This document shows, one piece after another, positions 5,013 to 11,211 of a DNA stretch of 11,211 nucleotides. A model generated the notes under the pieces. It searched no databases. It was not told the DNA's origin and saw nothing but the letters and a program-made list of their open reading frames with translations. The stretch spans positions 1 to 11,211 of the forward strand of contig JAGGYZ010000164.1 in assembly GCA_021162285.1 (NCBI GenBank), read 5' to 3'. Numbering within the stretch: the stretch's first letter is position 1; every line of letters starts with the position of its first letter. Origin of the DNA: Candidatus Fermentibacteraceae bacterium (GTDB lineage Bacteria; Fermentibacterota; Fermentibacteria; Fermentibacterales; JCC-6). The position numbers and the translations under genes are program-made.

Positions 5013-7307
5013 CTAGTTACCTCGAATAATCAAGTGTTCCATTGCCTGACCTATTTCAGAAACAGGCACAAATTCCATGGCTTTCCTCTGCACTTCCGGT
5101 ACTTCTTCCAGATCTCTCATGTTTTCCACAGGGAGAAGGATCTTTTCTATCCCTGCTGCAATAGCTCCCAGAACTTTTTCTTTAACCCCGCCCACTGGAA
5201 GAACGGTCCCGCGAAGTGTGATTTCACCTGTAACTGCCACTTTGTTCCGAACAGGTTCTCCGCACAATGCGCTGAGAACCGAAGCGGTTATTGCAACCCC
5301 TGCAGACGGCCCGTCTTTAGGTGTGGCTCCTGCAGGAACATGAATGTGTATGTCATACTCTGACGGATCCTTGCAGTGGCCTCTTCTGTTTGATCTGATC
5401 CAGCTCAATGCTGCCTGAGCAGACTCCTTCATAACATCACCCAGCTGACCGGTAAGAATGAGTTTTCCATTCCCGGGAAGAAGAAGTGTTTCTATCATAA
5501 GAATTTCTCCGCCCACAGCCGTCCAGGCGAGACCGGTGGCAACACCCACACAGGGTTCCGGAAGCCTCGACTCTCTAGTGAACTTCCAGGAGCCCAGATA
5601 GTCGGGAACAGTTTTTTTGGTTACCGTTGTCATGGTCATATCACCACTGGCTACTTTTACAGCACATTTTCGGCACACAGCCCCGATTGAACGCTCCAGT
5701 TCTCTTACACCGGCCTCCCTGGTGTAACGCTTGATAATACAGCGAAGACCACTCTGTGTGAACCGTACAAGCTTCCCCGACAGGCCTGTTCTTTCAACCT
5801 GCCTCTTTACGAGGTACCTCCGGGCTATCTGATACTTGTCATCCTCTGTGTACCCCGGAATACGGATTATTTCCATTCTGTCCAGAAGGGGCCCTGGAAT
5901 CGTCTCCAGTGTGTTTGCCGTTGTAATAAACTTTACACCACTGAGATCAAAAGGGGTATTCAGATAGTTGTCTCTGAATGAGAAATTCTGTTCCGGATCC
6001 AGAACTTCAAGAAGAGCCGATGTGGGATCTCCTCTGTAGTCTCTTCCCAGTTTGTCTATCTCATCCAGCATAAACACCGGATTAGACGACCCGGCTTCCT
6101 TGAGACCCTGTATTATCCGCCCCGGCATTGCTCCGATGTAGGTTTTCCGATGCCCTCTTATCTCTGCTTCATCGTGTACTCCGCCGAGGCTGAGCCTGAT
6201 AAACTTCCTTCCAAGAGCTCGGGCGATAGACCTGCCCATACTGGTTTTGCCAACTCCGGGAGGTCCTACAAAGCAGATAACAGGAGCCTTGCCTTTCGGA
6301 TTAAGCTTGCGGACGGCAAGGAACTCAAGTACCCTGGTCTTTACATCTTTGAGATCGTAGTGATCTTTGTTAAGTATTCTGTCAGCTTCGGCAATATCAA
6401 TTCGATCCACTGTTTTTTCCAGCCACGGCAACTGCAGTATCCACTCGATATAGCTTCTGGCAACCCCTGCCTCCGGAGAACCGGGATGAAGTTTCGAGAG
6501 CCGCTTCAGTTCTTCCCCGGCGGCATCTGCAGCAGATTGAGGCAAATTCTTGCGTGCCATTCTTTCCGAAAGCTCTACAACATCCGGGTTGACCGTTGAG
6601 CCGCCAAGCTCCTTCTGAATTACCTTCATCTTCTCTTTGAGGTAGTACTCCTTCTGATCCTGCTCCATCTCCATTCTAACCTGACCCTCGATGTGCTCGC
6701 GGAGTTTCAGCCTCTGAATCTCGTAGTTCATCATAGATCTCAGCAACCTGAATCTGAGGACTATGCTGTTTTCCTCAAGAAAGGTCTGCTTTTTGAAAAT
6801 GGAAGCTTCAAGTCCGCTTGCAGCAACAAAACCCAGTTTCTCCGGGTCACGCAGCAGCGTGATAAGCTGGAGTTCGTCAGGTATACCTGGAGTGAGCTCC
6901 ATTATCTTTCGCAGCTGTAATTCTATGGACCTGCGCCAAGCTTCCAGCTCATCAGAATCTTCTGGAAACTCCGTGTTCAGCCTTTCAACCCTTGCGCTGG
7001 ATATGCCGTCAATTTCCATCTCTTCAACAATCCTGAACCTGTACAGCCCTTTGAGTGTTACTCTTACCACATCTCCCGGAAATCTGTACAGCTTCCAGAT
7101 ACCTGCAGCAGTGCCCACTCTGTATCGATCACCCTCCGGTGACTCTGCCACTACGCCGATGATTTTGTCTCCGTTTACAGCGTGATCAATCATAGCAATC
7201 ATGTCCGGATCGGTTACAGTAAGGGGCAGCACAGTGTACGGCATAAGAACACCCTGATCGAAAAGATGAATAGGTATGATGTCGGGAATGTCCCCGCCGC
7301 CAGTCAT
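5013..7307 (-). CDS. lon: ATP-dependent protease Lon
   Basis: Lon unfolds and degrades damaged and short-lived regulatory proteins in the cytoplasm as a hexamer. At 764 residues it is near the usual length (784 in E. coli). The N-terminal substrate-binding domain spans about 10-200 and starts IPIHLFDQGVLMPYTVLPLT. A coiled-coil-rich link follows (EYYLKEKMKVIQKELG). The AAA+ module carries Walker A GPPGVGKTS (348-356, Lys354), Walker B VFMLDEIDKLG (Asp415, Glu416), a sensor Asn465 and the likely arginine finger Arg477 in PLLDRMEII. The protease domain has the Ser-Lys dyad: Ser668 in PKDGPSAG and Lys711 in GGVKEKVLGA, 43 residues apart as in E. coli. All catalytic residues are present. The start ATG (7307) overlaps the Hsp20 stop as ATGA, so the chaperone and protease are coupled. 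Confidence 0.98.
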   Translation of the reverse strand: MTGGGDIPDIIPIHLFDQGVLMPYTVLPLTVTDPDMIAMIDHAVNGDKIIGVVAESPEGDRYRVGTAAGIWKLYRFPGDVVRVTLKGLYRFRIVEEMEIDGISSARVERLNTEFPEDSDELEAWRRSIELQLRKIMELTPGIPDELQLITLLRDPEKLGFVAASGLEASIFKKQTFLEENSIVLRFRLLRSMMNYEIQRLKLREHIEGQVRMEMEQDQKEYYLKEKMKVIQKELGGSTVNPDVVELSERMARKNLPQSAADAAGEELKRLSKLHPGSPEAGVARSYIEWILQLPWLEKTVDRIDIAEADRILNKDHYDLKDVKTRVLEFLAVRKLNPKGKAPVICFVGPPGVGKTSMGRSIARALGRKFIRLSLGGVHDEAEIRGHRKTYIGAMPGRIIQGLKEAGSSNPVFMLDEIDKLGRDYRGDPTSALLEVLDPEQNFSFRDNYLNTPFDLSGVKFITTANTLETIPGPLLDRMEIIRIPGYTEDDKYQIARRYLVKRQVERTGLSGKLVRFTQSGLRCIIKRYTREAGVRELERSIGAVCRKCAVKVASGDMTMTTVTKKTVPDYLGSWKFTRESRLPEPCVGVATGLAWTAVGGEILMIETLLLPGNGKLILTGQLGDVMKESAQAALSWIRSNRRGHCKDPSEYDIHIHVPAGATPKDGPSAGVAITASVLSALCGEPVRNKVAVTGEITLRGTVLPVGGVKEKVLGAIAAGIEKILLPVENMRDLEEVPEVQRKAMEFVPVSEIGQAMEHLIIRGN

Positions 7308-7654
7308 GAGTTTTCCCGGGACTGAACAGGTACCACTACCTTTACCGGCTTCTGTCTTACCAGCTTTATATGGAGCACACCGGACTTCAGCTCAGCTGAA
7401 ACACTGGATGTATCAACCCTGTAGGGAAGGTGAACATCACGCTGGAACCTGCCGGTCTGTATTTCCATGGCAAGAGCTGTCGCTCCCTGACAGATGGTTT
7501 TTCTAACCCCCCAGACCTTCACAACCAGGGGAGTCACTTCAAGCTCTATATCCCCGCGGTGAACTCCCGGGATTTCCACAAAAACCTCGAAGCCGTCTGC
7601 GGTTCCATACACATCGGCATGGAGAATCCAGCTGTCTGAATCTCTGTACATCAT
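7304..7654 (-). CDS. Small heat-shock protein, Hsp20/alpha-crystallin family
   Basis: This is a 116-residue ATP-independent holdase that keeps unfolding proteins soluble. The alpha-crystallin domain fills residues about 11-100: ADVYGTADGFEVFVEIPGV, the edge GRFQRDVHLPYRVD, and the signature AELKSGVLHIKL with the conserved GVL at 92-94. The N-terminal arm is very short (about 10 residues, against 35 or more in many relatives). The tail holds a V-x-V motif (within VKVVVPV, 104-110) of the kind that docks into a neighbouring subunit during oligomer assembly. The start is the first of two adjacent ATGs (7654, 7651), 1 nt after the stop of the TonB-type gene, with only a weak ribosome-binding site. 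It ends in a 4-nt overlap with lon. No CIRCE element or sigma32 promoter is visible upstream, so heat control, if any, is through the operon promoter or the RNA. Confidence 0.95.
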   Translation of the reverse strand: MMYRDSDSWILHADVYGTADGFEVFVEIPGVHRGDIELEVTPLVVKVWGVRKTICQGATALAMEIQTGRFQRDVHLPYRVDTSSVSAELKSGVLHIKLVRQKPVKVVVPVQSRENS

Positions 7655-7655
7655 T

Positions 7656-9884
7656 CTACTCTACATCAAAACGGACTTGAACCTGCGTAGTCAGCTCAAC
7701 GGGGACGCCGCCCTGGGTTGCCGGGTTGAAGACCCACTGACTCACTGCAGCCCGGGCAGCAGCTCCGCATCCAAGACCAAGTTCATCGTTAACCACCGTT
7801 ACACTTTTCACAGAACCGTCAACTCCAACGAGCACATCCAGAGTTACATACCCGTGAACATCGCCCATATCACTGGCCAGACCTGGAACTTCAGGACCTA
7901 CCTGAGAGATAGGGAAAGGCGGCATCACAGGCTGCTCTTCTACTATTACCTCAGGCTGTTCTTCCTGGGCAGCCGCAGCAGTATACCTTACGCTGGTGTC
8001 TTCCCCGGCAGTGATTGTAACGGTGCTGGTCTGGTCCTCATAATCGGGATTTGTAAGCTGGACGGTGTGTGATCCTTCTTCGAGTTCAATTGGAGCCATG
8101 GGGGTCTGCCCCACGGATACACCGTCTACACTGACATCCGCCCATGGTTCGGGAGCAATAAGAAGCCTTCCTGTGGTAACTATCTCAACCGGTGAAACTG
8201 TAGCGCTGTATCCGCCGGCATCCAGTGTGATGCTCCTGCTCCAGGTTTCGTAGTTCTCTACATCGACCCGCAGAGTGTGTGTTCCAAAGGGAAGAACCTC
8301 ACTGATTCTGCGAACACCTGAACCCACCCTGTCACCATCGATGGTAAACACAGCAGACCCCGGTATATCTCCTGCCAGGGCAAGAATAACCTGAGATTCT
8401 TCCTGGGAAAGAAGGGCCAGTGAAATCTGAAGAGGTTCCTGGGAGTAGTCGACCAGAATAGATTCAGGAACTGAATTGTAACCCTCAAGCACAGCCTGGA
8501 AAACATGCATACCGGTGAGAAGACTCACTGTATTTTCCACTTCCGCACCGTCTACAAGCCAGGTAACTCCTGTTCCACTGTCAGACCCGGAAGCCTGCAT
8601 AACAACCTGCACAGTGTTTGTACCCAGCGAGTCGAGAGTAATGGAAAGTGCAGCTTCCTCGCCGCTCTCAAAAACTACATCTTCTCTGAAGGTCTCATAC
8701 CCTGAAGAACGCACCTCAACAGTTCTGGCACCCTCTGCAGAACCTTCTACAACGAAGGAGCCATCGGGAAGAGTGCTTACCGCTTCGCCATCTACTGTTA
8801 CAGAAAAGTCGTCAACTCCGCTAACGCTGTATGTAACAGCGTACGGTTGAAAAACAGCCGCCTGCTGCGTAGTATCCTCCTGGGGAACTTTGTTGAATGG
8901 CTTGATGACCACAAAAACAACAACAAGTACAAGAACAATGAGAATTGCCGCAATAAGTGCAACAGGCTTCTTCTTCGGTTGTTTTTCAGACCGACCTGTC
9001 TTTACCACAGGAGCCACCGCTGCCTTGCCTGTGGTTTTCTTTCCCGAGAGTTTCTCCAGTTTGTTAAGAAGTTCTTTCAGGGTGACATTTCCAGGGTAGG
9101 TTTTTCCAGCTGTTCTTGCTTCTTCCAGAGCCCCGACCAGGTTGTTTCTGGAAATCTTTCCGCGAATGGAGATAATTGCTGCATCTTCCGGAGATGTTTC
9201 CGGTTTATCGGAAACCTCCTCAGCAGGAACATCTTCATCCTCAGTAATATCTTCAAGATCGGCATCTTCAAGATCAGCATATTCAAGGTCTTCTACTTCT
9301 TCTTCTTCCCCGGGCAGAACTTCAGCGGGGGTATAGGCTTCAAGCTTGTCAAGCAGATCGGAGAGAACTGGAGCTCCCGGCCAGACGGCAAAAATCGCCC
9401 GAGCGTTCTTAACTGCAGCCACAGGGTCTGATTCATAGAGCCTTGCAAGGGCAAGATCGTACAGATTGTCCGTTTTTATCTGCCGTCTTACTGTGATTAT
9501 TTTCCTCTTGACCAGTTTGTTGTCCGGATCGTGCCGTCTCGCACGTTCAAGTTCCTGAAGTGCCCTTACTTCATCACCCTGCCTGAACGCCTCTTCGGAC
9601 CTGGCAATACACTCTTCAACAAAATCTCCGGAACTGACTGACTTACCGGTTTTGTGTGTGCGGGAATCTCTGGTCTTTCTAAAATTGCGCATAGCAGCAA
9701 CTTCCCGCTCTATTTCTGAAATTCTCTTTTTAACTGCTTTGTTTCCTGAATCGATATCGAGAACTTTGTGCAATTCTGTAAGCGCTTTCTGTCTTTCGCC
9801 TTTTTGTACAAAATCTTCTGCGGAGTTGATAAGTCGCTGAATCCTAGCATTTTCGCTTGCTGCCATGCCCCCCCCAGTGACCAT
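7656..9884 (-). CDS. TPR / transmembrane / four PEGA-like domains / TonB C-terminal fusion protein
   Basis: This 742-residue inner-membrane protein has an unusual domain order. Residues about 7-190 and 231-280 are TPR-like helical hairpins (ARIQRLINSAEDFVQKG, RSEEAFRQGDEVRALQELE, NNLVGALEEARTAGKTYPGN), so the N-terminus is cytoplasmic. An acidic stretch (193-225) includes a short DLEDA repeat. One membrane helix lies at 306-328 (PVALIAAILIVLVLVVVFVV) after a basic KQPKKK, placing the rest outside. Four PEGA-like beta domains follow, at about 349-418, 422-492, 498-568 and 571-636; the last is typical (DVSVDGVSVGQTPMAPIELE). Residues about 665-742 are a TonB C-terminal domain (GYVTLDVLVGVDGSVKSVTV, AAVSQWVFNPA), the part that contacts outer-membrane receptors in TonB. 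It may link the cytoplasm to the outer envelope; this is inference. ATG 9884 is the longest start; ATG 9866, after a run of eight Gs, is also possible. It heads the Hsp20-Lon-lipoprotein set. Confidence 0.93.
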   Translation of the reverse strand: MVTGGGMAASENARIQRLINSAEDFVQKGERQKALTELHKVLDIDSGNKAVKKRISEIEREVAAMRNFRKTRDSRTHKTGKSVSSGDFVEECIARSEEAFRQGDEVRALQELERARRHDPDNKLVKRKIITVRRQIKTDNLYDLALARLYESDPVAAVKNARAIFAVWPGAPVLSDLLDKLEAYTPAEVLPGEEEEVEDLEYADLEDADLEDITEDEDVPAEEVSDKPETSPEDAAIISIRGKISRNNLVGALEEARTAGKTYPGNVTLKELLNKLEKLSGKKTTGKAAVAPVVKTGRSEKQPKKKPVALIAAILIVLVLVVVFVVIKPFNKVPQEDTTQQAAVFQPYAVTYSVSGVDDFSVTVDGEAVSTLPDGSFVVEGSAEGARTVEVRSSGYETFREDVVFESGEEAALSITLDSLGTNTVQVVMQASGSDSGTGVTWLVDGAEVENTVSLLTGMHVFQAVLEGYNSVPESILVDYSQEPLQISLALLSQEESQVILALAGDIPGSAVFTIDGDRVGSGVRRISEVLPFGTHTLRVDVENYETWSRSITLDAGGYSATVSPVEIVTTGRLLIAPEPWADVSVDGVSVGQTPMAPIELEEGSHTVQLTNPDYEDQTSTVTITAGEDTSVRYTAAAAQEEQPEVIVEEQPVMPPFPISQVGPEVPGLASDMGDVHGYVTLDVLVGVDGSVKSVTVVNDELGLGCGAAARAAVSQWVFNPATQGGVPVELTTQVQVRFDVE
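9249..9293 (-). repeat. Three 15-nt tandem repeats coding for DLE-(Y/D)-A units
   Basis: On the plus strand the units are ATCTTCAAGATCGGC (9249-9263), ATCTTCAAGATCAGC (9264-9278) and ATATTCAAGGTCTTC (9279-9293). In the TonB-type protein they encode DLEYA, DLEDA and DLEDI (residues 199-213) in the acidic linker between TPR blocks. The reading frame is kept because the unit is 5 codons, so copy number could vary between strains without breaking the gene. Confidence 0.8.
9868..9875 (-). repeat. Run of eight Gs at the start of the TonB-type gene
   Basis: The plus strand has eight Cs at 9868-9875, so the mRNA has eight Gs. The run lies between the two candidate ATGs (9884 and 9866), inside the coding sequence of the longer form and at the ribosome-binding position for the shorter form. 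Single-base slippage would shift the frame of the longer form. Confidence 0.7.
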
Positions 9885-9933
9885 TTAGAGCCACGAATAA
9901 AAATCGTTTGATGAACCTGTACTGCAATACATA

Positions 9934-9961
9934 AAAGTAACAGTCTGAGAGGCGGTGTCAA
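9934..9961 (-). promoter_or_regulatory. Likely promoter of the TonB-type / hsp20 / lon operon
   Basis: On the minus strand there is a perfect -35 TTGACA (9961-9956). A weaker -10, TACTTT (9939-9934), follows at 16 nt and keeps the important T, A and final T of TATAAT. The -35 begins 8 nt after the recG stop. The remaining 50 nt to the ATG at 9884 is AT-rich and shows no terminator, CIRCE repeat or sigma32 boxes. Confidence 0.5.
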
Positions 9962-9969
9962 GCCCCTGT

Positions 9970-11211
9970 CTATATGCTTGGAAGCTGTGTGTCCCCGTAC
10001 CTCCAGGCCTGGCTTTTCATCAGACGGCGAACATCATGTAATTCCATGGGAGACATGTTACTTACCTTCCCGAGAACAGGTCCGTCCTCTAGCAGATCGG
10101 CAACTTTGAACTTAGGAATGCCATGCTGAGCTGTTCCCAGTACCTGCCCCGGACCTCTGAACGACAGGTCTTTTTCTGCTATAACAAACCCGTCTGAGGT
10201 GGATTCGAGCAAATGAAGCCTCCCCAGAGAAATCCTGGATGCGTTCTTTCCCGGAACAAGAAAACACCAGGCATTTCCACTTCCTCTTCCCACTCTGCCC
10301 CTGAGCTGGTGAAGCTGACTTAGCCCGAAACGCTCTGCATTTACAATAACCATCACAGTGGCATCAGGAACATCGATTCCAACTTCAATTACTGTAGTGC
10401 TCACCAGCACAGAGATTTCCCCGTTGCTGAACCTCTCGGTGACGGACAGTTTCTCGGCAGGAGACATACTGCCGTGCAGCAGTGCGGCTCCAAACTTTGC
10501 CATAGGGCCCCTGCAGACTGTCTCGTAAGCTGATGCTGCATCAAGAAGATCAGTTTTCTCCGAAACTTCCTTCAGGGGATACACCAGAAATATCCTTTCC
10601 CCAAGTTGAAGCCTTTCAAGCATGAATTGAAAAACACCGCTTTTGTCTGCAGAATCGACCACTCTGGTTTCTGTAAAACCGCGACCTGGCGGCATTTCAT
10701 CCAGCACCGAAATATCAAGATCTCCATAGAAAGTCATGGCGAGAGTTCTGGGAATAGGTGTCGCGGACATAACCAGAGAGTGCGGTCTGGGAGTTCTGCC
10801 TGTGAGCAGCCTCTCTCTCTGGGCAACACCGAAACGATGCTGTTCGTCCACCACAAGAAGAGCGAGGTTATCAAGAGGTACCCAGTCTTCCAGCACAGCG
10901 TGGGTACCCACCAGAACACACTGAGGTTTCTTCGTAATCTCCCGTGCAATTGTGTTCCGTTCTGAACCGGTAGTACCTCCAGTGAGAAGATAAGTGTCCA
11001 GATTGTACTGGCTGCAGAACTCTCCGATACTGCGATAATGCTGGGCAGCAAGTACCTCAGTTGGTGCGAGTACCACTGCTGTTTTTCCGGAAAGAGCCGT
11101 TACAATACACGCATAAGCAGCTACAACCGTCTTGCCTGAACCAACATCTCCCTGAATAAGCCTTCTCATAGGTGCTGTTCCCTGAAGATCAGCGGATACA
11201 TCAAGACAGAC
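9970..11211 (-). CDS. recG: ATP-dependent DNA helicase RecG, C-terminal part (5' end outside the window)
   Basis: RecG remodels stalled replication forks and branch-migrates Holliday junctions. The frame is open from the window edge (VCLDVSADLQGTAP, then MRRLIQGDVGSGKT) to TAG at 9972-9970, giving 413 visible residues of the roughly 690-residue family. The N-terminal wedge domain and the Q-like motifs are outside. Seen here, in fragment numbering, are Walker A GDVGSGKT (21-28), the Walker B box DEQH (122-125, VVDEQHRFG), motif III SATPIPRT (149 onward), and motif VI region HQLRGRVGRG (ending near 310). The RecG-typical FRGPGQVLGTAQHG (about 351-364) and HGIPKFKVADL follow. The DEQHRFGVAQR and FRGPG-xx-LGT signatures separate RecG from other superfamily-2 helicases such as Mfd or PriA. 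It ends 8 nt before the next operon's -35 box. A start inside the visible part is unlikely because the frame continues upstream with conserved sequence. Confidence 0.98.
   Translation of the reverse strand, partial: VCLDVSADLQGTAPMRRLIQGDVGSGKTVVAAYACIVTALSGKTAVVLAPTEVLAAQHYRSIGEFCSQYNLDTYLLTGGTTGSERNTIAREITKKPQCVLVGTHAVLEDWVPLDNLALLVVDEQHRFGVAQRERLLTGRTPRPHSLVMSATPIPRTLAMTFYGDLDISVLDEMPPGRGFTETRVVDSADKSGVFQFMLERLQLGERIFLVYPLKEVSEKTDLLDAASAYETVCRGPMAKFGAALLHGSMSPAEKLSVTERFSNGEISVLVSTTVIEVGIDVPDATVMVIVNAERFGLSQLHQLRGRVGRGSGNAWCFLVPGKNASRISLGRLHLLESTSDGFVIAEKDLSFRGPGQVLGTAQHGIPKFKVADLLEDGPVLGKVSNMSPMELHDVRRLMKSQAWRYGDTQLPSI

Noticed and set aside
6150..6599. A 149-codon open frame on the plus strand
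   Set aside because: It lies wholly inside lon on the other strand, opposite the conserved AAA+ region, and its sequence is unlike a folded protein.
8847..9431. A 194-codon open frame on the plus strand
   Set aside because: It is antisense to the membrane helix and TPR region of the TonB-type gene. It is rich in Phe, Arg and Cys in a way typical of shadow frames.
9885..9932. A 15-codon ORF ending directly at ATG 9884
   Set aside because: Its ATG lies upstream of the predicted transcription start (about 9927), it has no ribosome-binding site, and so short a frame is likely by chance.
9885..9969. Heat-shock control elements (CIRCE repeat or sigma32 promoter) before the hsp20-lon set
   Set aside because: No TTAGCACTC-type inverted repeat and no CCCCAT-type -10 box is present. 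The boxes seen fit an ordinary sigma70-type promoter.

Overview
The window is a chromosomal segment in which every supported gene lies on the minus strand, so transcription runs from the high-numbered end to the low-numbered end. Ten protein genes and gene fragments are described, plus one small leader ORF. A lipoprotein, a TonB-type C-terminal domain, a LysM protein and a secreted protein point to a diderm (outer-membrane) bacterium. Codon use is near-balanced, and five of the eight complete genes or visible 5' ends after the first three use or probably use TTG or GTG starts. The sequence does not settle the phylum. An uncultured FCB-group or deltaproteobacterium-like lineage is a guess only. 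There are no tRNA or rRNA genes, insertion sequences, CRISPR arrays or phage genes.

Reading in the direction of transcription, the layout is as follows. (1) 11211-9970 is the C-terminal helicase part of RecG, cut by the window edge. (2) A likely sigma70 promoter lies just after the recG stop. It precedes a tightly packed set of four genes: a TPR-TM-PEGA-TonB fusion protein (9884-7656), a small heat-shock protein Hsp20 (7654-7304), the ATP-dependent protease Lon (7307-5013) and a small lipoprotein with a PA-IL/LecA-like domain (5011-4301). Junctions are 1 nt, a 4-nt ATGA overlap, and 1 nt. (3) A near-consensus promoter (TTGACT, 17 nt, TAGAAT) at 4290-4262 opens a second set. This set holds a possible 29-codon leader ORF, a LysM protein with two FlgT-C-like modules (4165-3161), a protein with three L7/L12-C-terminal-like repeats (3154-2072), a XerD-like tyrosine recombinase (2094-1204) and an unrecognised 235-residue protein (1210-503). 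(4) After a 66-nt gap comes the 5' part of a secreted protein gene (427 to beyond the low edge).

The first set joins protein quality control (Hsp20 holds unfolded proteins, Lon degrades them) to two envelope proteins. The second set joins an envelope LysM protein to an L12-like repeat protein and a chromosome-dimer-type recombinase. The close junctions suggest co-expression. A functional link between the envelope and housekeeping genes is inference.

I found no clear new defence or mobile system. The most unusual items are the TPR-TM-PEGA-TonB fusion, the triple L12-like repeat protein, and the leader region at 4260-4162, where a short ORF, an exclusive RNA pairing and a strong ribosome-binding site meet.
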